Positions 44,117-55,519 of a DNA stretch of 64,000 bases are shown here, one piece after another. The notes beneath the pieces are model-generated. The model was given only the letters and a program-made list of their open reading frames with translations, was not told where the DNA came from and did not search any database. Each line of letters begins with the position of its first letter. The first letter of the stretch is position 1. The DNA comes from Malus domestica (Eukaryota; Streptophyta; Magnoliopsida; Rosales; Rosaceae): NCBI RefSeq assembly GCF_042453785.1, contig NC_091674.1, forward strand, positions 9,478,001 through 9,542,000. Reading direction: 5' to 3'. The position numbers and the translations under genes are program-made.

Positions 44117-47100
44117 GAGAGAGATGAGTCAAACCTGGGGCATTGACAAGAGAAAGTTCAATACTTGAGGTGCAAAGAAAATCAGGAGTGTTTCGCTGAG
44201 ACAAAATTAGAAAGAAGAAAAGAGTTTACCATCAGCGACTGTATGAGTATGCTAGATAGTAGTCGACAAAAAGTACGTATGGGGAAAGAAACAGCCTCGT
44301 TGCATAAGGTGTATATATTGTTAACTTTGTACTACACTCTGTGGGGTCATCTCATGAGAATTATACTTTGACCCCTCATTCAATGCTAGTACTTAATACT
44401 TTTTCTGTTTAGCTAAAAGGTGGTCATGATAAGATCCACAATTTTTTTCTAACGAATTGCATCCAAGTAGTACAGCTTAAGGTTCAATTCTTAAACATCT
44501 TACTGTTTTTTTGGTCAAAAAACATCTTACTGTTTTTTTGGGTAAAAAAAACAGCTTACTGTTATGAGTAAACATCAGAGGAAAAACGACCTGTATGATA
44601 TGAGATTTTAAAGGTTAAGCAAAAGCAGAAACAACCATATTTGCATAAAATTAAAAATAAAAATGACAGAATTATTAATTGAAACAAGACAGCCAAATTT
44701 TGACCTTCCAGCTATGCCACAGATTTGAAAGAGAAAACAAGGAATTTACCGTAGTTCCTTTTAGCTATGCAAGATTGTGAGTTCCAGTTAGAAAACTATC
44801 TAGTGATAAGGACTGCCCATAGTACGGCAAGCCACATTAAAATTATGCAAATTAAGGTCCACATATCATTTGTATTAATAGTGAAATTTAAAGATAATGG
44901 AGAACACACCTAAAATGGCCTAAAATCCCAGCTACAGCCATCGTCATCCCAGCAAAATATGTGTAAGTATCTCCAACGAAAGCTGAAGAAGGATACCTAA
45001 ATTAAAGAGAAAGGAAATGTTAATGTCTGATGCAAGAAGAAAGCCATAAGCATAGGCAACTCAGTAAATAAATTCAACAAGCAGCTTCACCAGTTGTAAG
45101 AGAGCAATCCCAAAGAGGTGGCTAATAAGGGTTGGACAAGATATATAGAGAATGCATGTGCCATCTTATACTCAGAATCTGCAGATGCCCCGATTTGCAT
45201 GATATTATGTATTAAAACCTGCAATCAGTCGCACGTGTCATTTTCAAAATAGAGTTCGACTTCAACTGTTTCATAAGTCCGTATACTTACAGCAGCTGCA
45301 ATAACAACCGTCTGCCCAACTTCAAGACCATTCAAGCCAGCATGAATATTTATGGAGTTTGTGCAGAAAACCGCCAAAAGTCCCATGTACAGTTTATAAA
45401 TCCATCCTTCACATTAAAAAGGAACATATTTATGAAAGGATAAGAATCCATTTGTTAATATACAAGCGTGGTAAACTTTTAGGATATTACTGCATATAAA
45501 TAGATAATTTCAATTGCTACCTAGTGCATATGATCAATTTATCTATTGTTTTCTCAAATTTGGATTATACAAATTTCAAACACATAACAGAAAGATGCAG
45601 AAGTTTCCCTATGCCTCTGTTTGCGAGTTGCATCCTAGTGACTCGGTTTGATGCTAATTTATAGTCAATATTCATGCCATTGAATGATGATTATGATTGT
45701 TAAGATAAAAAACTACATCACTTCCATTACATTTTAGAAAATAATTATATACAGTCAGATTAGATAAATAGAAAAAATTTAAGTCTTTTATATAGTAAAT
45801 CATTTCCAAGACAAGTTGGCTATATATGCAGAGACATAAAAACTACAAGATGAATTAAGGGCATGTGATGAGTATAACTTGGACCAATGACAGGAAATCT
45901 GTTCCTTGTCATCCATAAGTGCAAAAGCTAATAATCGGTCTGATTCCTTGGAATTCAGAATTGATAAGTACGTGGCTACCTTCTAGTGCACACTTTTACA
46001 TGCTCAATATTTCCAGATATAACACAAAATAAAGGATATACCTTTTCTATTTTCACCAGCAAGATATACACTTTGAAAAAATTATATCCTTTACATTTTA
46101 CAATACTTCGAGATCTTAATGGCATCTCACTACATTTACATGAGGGAAAATTAACAAAACTAAATCTAGCATCCTTTTTGGGGTGTATGTGTAACAGAGG
46201 GAGAGGGGGAGAGCGGGAGGTGTGACGAAAGTAACTGTATTAGAGTTAAATAACTATATTGCGAGAATACCTAGGTCCAAAACCTCAAGCCCAGTATATG
46301 GAACAAGAGGCTTTGGTATGATGATAGTTGTATGTCCAGCATAGGCCATCAGCAGAGGTAGAGCTGCAATGGATGGCAGAACTAATTTCCTGCTCTTCTC
46401 AATTACAAGAAAGCACACAGGAATAAAATATAGCATTAATCTGGAGAGCCGTAAAAAATGCATTAAGTGGTATAAAATCTAGAATGGTGATTGAATACTC
46501 ACACCCTCCAAGGTACATCAAGAACATCATCTACAAATCCAAGCAATACCATAAAGCATATGGATGCTAATGCTGCATTGTATTCGACAAGCCACTGCAT
46601 GATTCAGATATTTAACAATTTAGTCTTCCATCATTAGAACACAGTCACAATTTGCAAACACAAAGTTCAATAGAAGAAGCCTTTAAAGCTGATGTCAAAG
46701 AATAAAGACCTCTCTCTCCCAGTGTTCTCAAAAGCAGGCTTCCTAAAGGTGTATGGCTTTTTGGTGAATTGTATACTTTGTTGTGCCTTTGTGTGAAAGA
46801 GTTAGAGGCTTAAGCCTCACAAGCTTCTGGATTTCAAAGATTTTCCACTCCCACCCATTGCCTTACTATGTGGTTGCGGCAACAATCCAGAGGCTAGAGG
46901 AAGTTTCAGCACTTGTATGGTGTTCAGATGGGGTTGTCAGCTGTTCTGAGTCGTTTTGCTCCAGCTCTTCCTAAGGCCAAAGGCAATGGCCAAGGACCAA
47001 AACGAAATTTAAAACCCCATCTATTTAGGGTTCAATCAAAGCTAACTTTCCAATTTTTTCACATTAATATCTTTTTTCTTTCTCTTTTACTCTTCTTTCT

Positions 47101-48534
47101 GATAACAAAAATCGAATAATTAAGAAAAACACTTAACATTAATTATTCTGAGATGCTCTCTACCAGAAGTGCCTTATTTATAAATTCTTCCTAGGCCTCT
47201 AGTTGAGCCACCAGTGACATTCCCTCTAGGCCACTTTTACATCACCAACCACACCAAACTAATGACTATCTCTACAACACTAACTAAGCCTGCTTTGATT
47301 GCACCATAACACCACCATTTACCAAAGGAGGCCTATTCCAGCAAGCATATAGATTGACTATGGTCTTAGTATGCACTCATATCTCTCTCCCTGCCCATTG
47401 GGTTCCTAAGTAGCAATGGTTCCTTCACTCACACCCTTAATAATGCAAATAAATACATTAAACAAGTAGACAAAGATACAGAACAAAACCAACATAAAAC
47501 GTCTCTTGTCACCAAGATCTATAAGTTTCATCTTAAGCTGAAATAAACTGTATGTTCCTGAGTTCAATGAAAGGTAGCACACTTACATTTGAATCTGCAG
47601 TGAAGTTAAAATACTGAAACAAGATTCCCAAGACCAAGAAGACAATTCCAACAACAATACCCAGTGACTCAGGCCTGAAAAACACAAATGGAACCATAAT
47701 TATCAAAAGGAAAATACGTGCAGAGTATGAAGCATTAGATCAATATATATGACAATGTATTTGGAAAGTAAAAAAGGATCTTCTCCAATACACAATCCAT
47801 ATTTCCGGAACAAACCTTATGTCAATTAATCGCGAATCAAAAGGGCAAAACCAAATACAAAACTATGATGTCAATCACTGTGCACTCAATTGTCAAATAT
47901 GTGGATTTTCATATTTAATAAAAGCCTTCATAACCAACAGTCTAAGCAATGAGCTCCAAAGATTCGAAAAAAACAAAACATTTGAGATGGATATTTAGAA
48001 TGCAACATGCCGGATTCACTGCCCTGGCGAAATGCTTAAGGTAACAAACATATACCCAGTTCATGAATTCAACTAAAAACTAATTCTAGTACATACCCAC
48101 CTCATAATTTCGATTACCCACATCATAATTTCAACAAATGAATAATATAGCAAAACAAATGGAAAAAATACTCACACTTTGACAGTACCCTGAGGGGTAC
48201 CCTTCTTGTTAATATCGTAGCCAAAGAGGTTGCGCCGGAGAACGTATCTGGAAGCGATGGGGATCATCTTAACGGTGACGAAGAACCCGGCAAGGCTGAG
48301 ACCCGCATTGATGAGAATCGATTTGCGAAGCTCTGGTTCGATCTTGTAGTGGTAGAAGAGGAGGTAAAAGTATGGGACTGAGAAGAAGAGCACGACCTTC
48401 AGAATTAGGCCCGACTTTGGTGGTGCAATCGGCGGCTCTGCTAATGTGGGTTCTTGGGGTTTGGGCCGTGAGGCGGTCTCGTTTGGTTTGGGTTGTGCCG
48501 ACGAATCTGTTGAAGCTCGCTTTCGAGCTGCCAT
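42851..48534 (-). CDS. ALG7: UDP-GlcNAc:dolichyl-phosphate GlcNAc-1-phosphotransferase, 11 exons
   Basis: Exons on minus: 48534-48176, 47674-47587, 46594-46503, 46389-46271, 45406-45291, 45218-45091, 44996-44910, 44195-44135, 43995-43955, 43857-43737, 42910-42851. All junctions are GT-AG and the 1272 bases give 423 residues, close to plant GPT proteins. The enzyme makes GlcNAc-PP-dolichol, the first lipid-linked step of N-glycosylation, in the ER membrane, and is the tunicamycin target in eukaryotes (family knowledge). Motifs seen: '[12 protein letters not shown]' (Asp-rich, Mg-binding), '[17 protein letters not shown]', '[16 protein letters not shown]', '[12 protein letters not shown]', '[14 protein letters not shown]', and the C-terminal '[11 protein letters not shown]'. 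Many hydrophobic stretches match a multi-pass protein. The N-terminus is Lys/Pro-rich and cytosolic in type. A (CT)n run lies 3 bases before the ATG. No lesion is seen, so the gene looks functional. Confidence 0.95.
44060..44124. repeat. (GT)n(GA)n microsatellite in an ALG7 intron
   Basis: The GT run at about 44063-44084 is followed by a GA run to 44124, only about 10 bases from the exon 8 donor at 44134. Confidence 0.85.
46595..47586 (-). other. ALG7 intron 2
   Basis: About 1 kb between exons 2 and 3, including an unidentified repeat-like block near 46720-46990 (rich in 'aggcttaagcctcac' type words). No coding exon is missed: the ALG7 frame joins exactly across it. Confidence 0.6.
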
Positions 48535-48536
48535 GG

Positions 48537-48562
48537 CTCTCTCTCTCTCTCTCTCTCTCTCT
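48537..48562 (-). repeat. (GA)n/(CT)n microsatellite in the ALG7 5' UTR
   Basis: A (CT)13-like run on plus, i.e. (GA)n just upstream of the ALG7 start codon on minus. Such GAGA-type tracts are common in plant 5' UTRs and may affect expression (inference). Confidence 0.8.
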
Positions 48563-48929
48563 CCCCGACGATCTGAGTAGTTTCTTTGCAGTCTTCAATT
48601 GAAAGTCTGCGTTTAGACCCCCCGAATAATGACTCATGACTGTCCAGTTACGTTTTTTCACCCCGTCATTGCACCAGTAGCGCGCTGCCAACTCACCATT
48701 GTTACTAGACTCCTTCCATTCTCATCCACGTCATCATTTTCATGATGTTTTATTTTGGGTTAAACGTAATTTTACGCCACATGGTTTGGGATCCTTAACC
48801 AGGCACGAAACGGTACGAGAATAATGGGTTTCAAGTTAACATATTAACTAATCAAGTTTCAAAGGTAATTTCAACTTGTTAAGAAAAAATTTATTTTAGT
48901 AACTTTTAATTGCTAGAACTACGGTTTAG

Positions 48930-49090
48930 TGATATTCTTCTTCACTTGTAAATGAGACTAAGAGGTCTTAGGTTCGATTTTCGCCAAAGGAAAATTTGAA
49001 CCATATTATTACTAGCCCATTGTGAAGCTTTAGCTCACTCTTCCACCTCATTAATGTAGATAACATCGTTTATTCAAAAAAAAAAAGACA
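48930..49090 (+). mobile_element. SINE, GATATTATC family, plus-strand copy
   Basis: 'tagtgatattcttcttcact', 'ggttcgattttcgcc', 'gaaccatattattactagcc' and 'gataacatcgtttattc' with an A-run. The order is as in other copies, here with head and tail both visible. Confidence 0.65.
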
Positions 49091-49097
49091 ATCAACA

Positions 49098-49176
49098 ATG
49101 ATCAACGATCAAGGGTGGTCAACTTTGGCCACTTATTAACGATCAAGGGTGGTCAACTTTGGCCACTTATTATGAA
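49098..49176 (+). repeat. 38-bp tandem duplication
   Basis: 'aacgatcaagggtggtcaac' plus 'tttggccacttatt' occurs twice back to back. Confidence 0.7.
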
Positions 49177-49563
49177 TTTTTCTAAGGTAATTTGATTCTT
49201 CTTACAAAATACCAGAATACATTAAAATATTTACAATATTTAATTGATAAGTGTGAAAAATGTTAAAAAAAAAATGCGAACACTTGTGATTGCATTCTCT
49301 ACACTTCGATGATGGTACGTCGTCGTTTGGATTTTTAACCCTCGTGAACATTGGTTTTAGTAGGTCAAAATAAATTAAAATTCATAATAATTAATGTACT
49401 ATTTTAGGCCGATTTAACTAAACAATATAAAGAACAGAGAGAGAAAGGGTGCATCGTCAAGAAAGAGATATGTGATTATGAGGTGTGAGTTATCTCATCC
49501 CATTGTGCTTTTATTTATATAGGAAAGGTAAATTTCTTACCCCAATAGGATTACAACTCTTAT

Positions 49564-50845
49564 TAGGGGTGGGTTGGAAAAACCAAAAACCGAAAAAAAC
49601 CGACAACCGAACCGAATCGAGACCGAAAAAAACCGAACAAAAAAAAAAACCGAACCGAATCTGATGAACCGAACCGAACCGAAATTGGTTGGTTCGGTTT
49701 CGGTTTTTGAGGTATGAAAACCGGACCGGACTGAACCGAACCGAAATATGAAAATAAAAGATAAATACTCAAAACCTGCTGGAAGGAAGGTTCGAACCCC
49801 TTCCGTCCAGGTTGGGGACAGCTCATTCAAGCCAACTTGACTGTAGGGTTTGTATTGCTATGATTGTACCAGCATAATATTTATAGGTATTCTAATCTTT
49901 AATGTTTTATAAAATTTATAAAGCTTACAAACCCTAGCAGCCGTCACCCATTTACCTTTTCATTCTCAAACATTCACTCTCTATCTCCCTCTCTCCCATC
50001 CGCTGCTCTTCCTCTCTACTTCCTCAGTCGATCTTTCATTCCTTCTTCTCTTCCTCCCTTCAACTCTCCTTCCTCTCTTCCTCTCTCCAACCTGCCAAGT
50101 CCATGGTTGTAACATGGATCTTACCTTTTCAAAGGATTACCACAAGAGGCGTAGGGTTTGTGATGAATTTATTTGACAATCCCCATTTTTTCCCTCTCCA
50201 AATCCTATGCCTCTTGTCTCTCTACTCCTCGTCTAATATTCCTTGCTTTCTCCATAAACTTTCGATCTCTGCTTTTCAAATACAAGCCAAATAGTTTTTT
50301 AATCTGGGATTCATATGGAGGTGTTCCTCCGGATTTCTTTAACAGTAAGTATTCAATTTCTCTTTTTTTTTTTTTTTTTTTTCTGTTTCTTGTTTAATTC
50401 TTTGAGTGCTGAAAATGGTAGTTTTTTTTTGTGTATTGATTAATAGTTTTTATTTCTTTGGTTTGTTGACTATGCTATGTGAATTTATTTGTTGACTATG
50501 CTTTGTGAATTTTTGAAGAAAAATTGGCTGATGTTGTTCTTGAATTCATGTGGTAGAGATCTTTGGTCTTTGGATCTATACTCTTTATTAAACCCTTGGA
50601 TCTCGTCTGTTTGGCTGTGTTCGGACAGGTGCTCGTGGCCGGATGTTACAATCGGCGAGGCGTCGGTTGGTTGGTGGCGAGGGTTTGTGGATGCTTGGCG
50701 GCGGGTGATGCAGTAGAACCCTAGGTTTTCTTTTGTTGTATTTTATGGCTTGGGCCTGTATTGTTTGTTGGATCTGTATTTTATGGCTTGGGCCTGTATT
50801 GTTTGTTGGATCTTTTGGGCTAGTTTACCAATATCCATATCTTAA

Positions 50846-50880
<35 letters not shown>

Positions 50881-51044
50881 AAAAAACCGAACCGGACCGA
50901 AACCAAACCGAAAAAACCGAAACCGAAAAAAACCGAACCGAAAATAAACCGAAAAAAATTTGAACCGAATCGAACCGAACCGAAATTTCGGTTTGGTTTC
51001 GGTTTTGGCAAAAAACCGAACCAATTCAAACCGAACCCAACCCT
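49564..51044. mobile_element. Mutator-like element with CCGAA-rich ends, 9-bp TSD
   Basis: AACTCTTAT at 49555-49563 and 51045-51053 flanks the element. The left end 'taggggtgggttgg' and right end 'ccgaacccaaccct' are inverted copies, followed inward by CCGAA arrays at both ends (49580-49745, 50880-51040). Inside are a pyrimidine-rich block (49950-50100), a T-run (50366-50383) and an (AAT)n microsatellite (50845-50879). The FGSVRFGS-type frames are repeat shadows. No transposase is seen. Confidence 0.68.
50845..50879 (+). repeat. (AAT)n microsatellite
   Basis: About eleven AAT units inside the CCGAA-rich element. Confidence 0.9.
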
Positions 51045-51053
51045 AACTCTTAT

Positions 51054-54000
51054 AGGATATTATCAAAAAATTATTATTGGCACTCCAAAAATCTTACCTT
51101 ACACTCCAAACTTTCTATAATTAGAAAGAAAAATACACTTGCGAAGAGCGTAGAATGAGATTTTTGTAGTGTTAATAACAGTTCCCTAATATCTAATCTA
51201 AGAGATATTGTAGAATCCCACAAAAATACACGATAGGATTTACATGACCACATTATTAATCTAATAGGACTACAAAACTCATCCTTGAGTGTGTAAATAC
51301 TCAAACAAAACATCGAATCAGGTCTTCAATGGATGAAGTAGATTAGTTTATGAAGTCATTAGCACAATGGGCGAATACGAGTCTCAAATTAACGAAAGCA
51401 TGCATTGGTAGTAAACTCACAAATCTTGCTATGGTAAAACCCAAAGTAGGTGAAAAACTCATAGATTAAGGAGAAATGTGAGAAGTAATACAATACTCTT
51501 GACCACATAGTTTGGCTTGATAGTTTATTTATGTCTACTATCCAATGTAATTCTCTTACTTATAGGATTATGTTGAATGTAATTTGAACGACTTTTTAAA
51601 TCTCACTCATACTCTAACCATAGATTCAATTATATCATAAAGTATTCCCCCTCAACGGTTTGAAGGTTATAGATTCTTTGTTGCGCATTCACCTGCCTTG
51701 TGAGAACTTGTATTTTAATATTATCTACATATTAGCTTATGCTTTGTTGTATAGTAATATTTATATTACTTCTAGTTAGATATGTTAATGCATTTATTTT
51801 GAAAGTACTTTTGCATGATCATTATTAGAAGAGATCTTTGCTTAGCAAAGGATATTGAGGGCATTCTTTCCTTAGTTTCCTTACCCCTTGGCTCCATGGA
51901 TGCGGATGGAGGAATTTTGCTTCTTGCCTCCATGACTTCTTAGATATGGATGAGGGAATGGATTCTCCAAGTTCCCAAGAAAATGAACCTCTAAGTTTCC
52001 ATACCAAGGAGAGCATTGAGGAAGAGATGAGTGACCGAGGAAGAAATTGATGCTAGTCCATTCTTCCTAGGGTGGCCGGCCTCCTAAGAGAAGAGATAGC
52101 GTTTTTGTGTTTTTCTCGTTTCTCTCTAGAAAACCCTTATGAGGGAATGAGTTATATTTTCCTTTCTATAGCCACTTACATTGAGTGGCATAATTGAAAT
52201 CAAAACCAATTCTCCCTTACACTCTCTATGGCCGGCCATATGGGTTCATTGGGCTTTCATGCCTTTTGTGTTTTTAAGTTGTCATACACCTTGAGTTATT
52301 GGACTTGACATTCGAAGCCCATTAGGCCTTGAGGCCCAAAACTAATCCGAGGTCTAAAATGAACTTATTTGTTTGATTAATTAACATATTATTTAATCTT
52401 AGCCATAAATAATTAAACCATTTAATTATCCTTACTCATCTCCGTTGTTTATTTAATCTCTATATTACGCAGTGTATGATCCATTAAGTTCCTTTTAGCG
52501 AGGCAATGGGCGATTAGAACTCTTCAAATCGATTGTAAATTGAAACTTTCTTTTCAATTCTCCCTTTAGTGAATATACACCTTAGGGCTTTCACAAACTA
52601 TGAGTAACACCTAGCAGTATGCCATGGCTACTCAAGCTAATCAGAAGAGGTGGAGAACCTATTTAGTTTGGGATTACAATGCAATACGATCTTTCTCTAA
52701 TACAATACTCTTGACCACATTGTTTGATTTGATAGTTTATTCATGTCTACTATCCAATGTGATTCTCTTATTTATATGATTACCTTGAATGTGATTTGAA
52801 ACAAATTCCTAAATCTCATTCATACTCTGGCCATAGATTCTTAATCATATCATAGAGTATTCTCCCTTAAACGGTTTGAAAGTTAGAGATCCCTTGTTGT
52901 GCATTCACTTGCCTCTATGACTAAGTGGCTTAACCCCAACTATGTCATGGACACCCCTTGACGGAGTGACTTTGACATAGTCAAAGATCAAAGACCTAAC
53001 CATAAGACAACTATGATGCCTTAGGTCAAATGACTACTTTGCATTATCCTAACCATAAGTTTTCATATGACATGAGTATGAGAATTCCTTGTTGATCGCG
53101 TTCAGTGGACTCATTCTCTATTGAGCACCTACATGCTTGTCTTGGTGTCAATCACACCAATGACTCGAGACCAGTCACTCTCTTGAAAAGAAGATATAAC
53201 ACATATTGATCTTAACGGATTGTCAATACCCACTTGACAATCTTATAATCAGGAACGTTTAGGATATGTATACGAAAGAGAATGGTCTCATGAATTCTTT
53301 AGATCACATTCTCCCAATTACATATTACTTGGACTTATCGTTTAAACATATAACATTTATATGAGACGATTTCAAATAATAATCTTTGCCCTTTATATTA
53401 AATTAAATTAGTTTAACCTGTGAAATGTTCGTAAAGTATCATCATATGATTGACTTTATGGCACATTTCTAACATTTTGTTGGTTGTAGGTTCTTTAAAG
53501 AATATAGCATGTCTCAATTGAGTCGATAAGAACTTAGACTAACTGATTGCTCTGTGGCGGAAATTTACATCCACACCCATCTTGAAGCCAAGCAATCTAG
53601 TATGTTTTATGCTAGTAAGTCTCTTCTTACTTTCAGTTTACAAAAAATGAAACCAATTAAAAACTGTTATAAATAAGTAAAAGTGAGAGAGATAAGATTT
53701 GCTAGAGATAGAAGCGGAGTGAGTGCAATGTATCACACAAAGGATGTAGATAAAAAGAGGAGGGGGATAATGGTATTATTTCTCTCTCTTGATCTAGTGT
53801 GTTGTAATGAAGTTACAGATATGCCTCTATTTATAAGAGTTTGATCTGACAATTTCTTACATACAAAAAGAAAATATTTCACCTTTCTATGACATTTTCA
53901 TTTAATGCATTCACCAAAGTCTATTTTGGTTAGCTTTCATATATAAACACATGTGTGACATTCATACCACATTTCATAACAAAAACGACGTTTTTGAATT

Positions 54001-54190
54001 TTTAAAATTAACTTAGACTACTTTATTGTTTTTTATTTTAATTTTTTTTTAACTGAGAAACGAAAATAGCAATCAAACAAATTTCATTTTTTTTCATTTT
54101 AAAGTAAAAACAAAATGTTTTTAATAGTGTGCCCAAAAAAGGGGTGCCCATGCCAAGATTTCTACGTGATTAGCCCATATACTCTAGGCC
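51054..54190. repeat. Repeat-derived intergenic region with a 215-bp direct repeat
   Basis: 51487-51702 and 52699-52914 are related direct repeats ('aatacaatactcttgaccac', 'tttatgtctactatccaatg', 'atagattc', 'acggtttga'). Between them lie LTR-like phrases such as 'taggccttgaggcccaaaac' and 'gcgaggcaatgggcgattag', suggesting a decayed LTR or LARD-type element. No coding region is supported across these 3.1 kb. Confidence 0.5.
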
Positions 54191-55056
54191 TCCTCTGTTA
54201 CTCTGCGCTTTCAAGCGCTTCCTGGTTTGCGACCAAGCTCTGCTCACACACACACGCACTGAGGTGAACCTCTCCCTCTCCAGAGCTCTCTTTTTCTCTT
54301 CCACTCTCTCATACGATTGCTCTCACTCTTTCACTGTCTCACTCAGTTATTTTATGGGTTAAAATCTGTTGGGGGTTTTTGTTTCATTTTAAGTTTTGAT
54401 CATGATTTTAGTCAAGTTTGAGCTGTGATTTGGTGGGTATTTTTCTAGGGTTTCATATCAATTTAGGGTTTTTTCTTTTTGGGCTTTGAAAAGTTTCTAA
54501 CATAATCATTTTTTAGTCAATTTGTTCCTTAATATGTATGAGTGTGTACCAAATGTCATCAAATTTCTTACGAATTTGTGGCTGAAACCCTAAAACTCCT
54601 AGATTTCTGCTAATGAAATTAAGTTAATTAATCTGTTTATTAGCTGTACTGTCATGTAGATTCTAGAATATTCAACATTCAGGTCATAAAGTTTGGATTT
54701 TTAAAGCAACTTCAGTCAGCTAATTACCTAAATTATTAGTTGATTTTCAATACTATCAAATGCATGCTTATAATAGTTTGTTCTTTATTCTGCAGGACTC
54801 AACAACATTTCATTTGCAGGTTAGTCTCTTCATATATATATAATGATGAAGTGTTCCAATTTGATTTATTTTCCCAGTTTGTTGCCCTTTTTTAAGTTGT
54901 ATAATACAGTATTATACGTTTGAGCTGAAGAAATTGTGATTTCTTTTTATGTCTTTTGAACCATACCAGATACAGGCATATTTAAAAAAAAAAAAAATAC
55001 ATACGGATGTGTATTTTTAACTAACTATGCTCTCAACAGTGACAAAGCGCACAAAA
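54191..55056 (+). promoter_or_regulatory. Probable promoter and 5' UTR with introns for the gene at 55057
   Basis: CT-rich leader-like sequence (54250-54330) is followed by splice-like signals: acceptor 'ctttattctgcag' at about 54795, donor 'ttgcag|gttagt' at about 54820, and acceptor 'ctctcaacag' at 55040 just before the coding ATG. The exact transcription start is not clear. Confidence 0.4.
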
Positions 55057-55458
55057 ATGGCAACCACCTCTCGCTCATTGTACCGCAGACTGTGCCTGCG
55101 GTCCTTCTCCACAAGCACAAAGCCAACGCATCACAACAGCCACCAGCAGAACCACCAGTACATGGAACCCAATTCCTTCATTGGGTGTTGGGAGGCCCCC
55201 AAGGACCCCAAGGACCCCAAGGAGGCGGAGGCCAAGCTTGCACACCTCCGCCGAGACTACACCAAGCAGGTCAAGGAGGTCCGCAAGGAGTACATCAAGG
55301 AGGTCGAGCTCATGAGGCTTGATAAGCTTCTCAAGGACGAGGCTCGTAAAGAAGCCCTTAGGCTCCAGAACGAGGAGCGCAAGAGGCTCAAGGCGGAGGC
55401 TGCAAAGGTCCGCGCCCAACAGCGTGAGGTTGCCGAGCAGGAGTTCCAGCAAACGCTG
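55057..55458 (+). CDS. First coding exon of a predicted organelle-targeted coiled-coil protein (partial)
   Basis: 134 codons from ATG 55057 (good 'aaaaATGGC' context) to a GTATGT donor at 55459, ending in phase 0. An upstream ATG at 55027 is in frame, but 'ctctcaacag' between the two looks like a splice acceptor, so 55057 is preferred. Residues 1-25 are Arg/Ser-rich with no acidic residue ('MATTSRSLYRRLCLRSFSTS'), typical of a mitochondrial presequence. After 'GCWEAPKDPKEAEAKL' comes a long Lys/Glu/Ala/Arg-rich helix ('DYTKQVKEVRKEYIKE', 'KAEAAKVRAQQ'), likely a coiled coil. The protein seems conserved in plants but I do not know its function; a mitoribosome-associated role is possible. G+C is clearly higher than in its surroundings. 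The right composite sits in intron 1, and later exons lie outside the window. Confidence 0.72.
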
Positions 55459-55503
55459 GTATGTGCAATATGATTTTTCTCTGATTTTGATTTTGCTCCG
55501 GTG

Positions 55504-55519
55504 TTTGGTTGCTGAGAGA
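55504..55519. repeat. Target-site duplication, right composite, 5' side
   Basis: TTTGGTTGCTGAGAGA, identical to 63213-63228. Confidence 0.92.

Noticed and set aside
49537..51029. Frames with FGSVRFGSV / VRFF repeats
   Set aside because: They are translations of CCGAA/TTCGG arrays at both ends of a mobile element, with no domain and mirrored on both sides.
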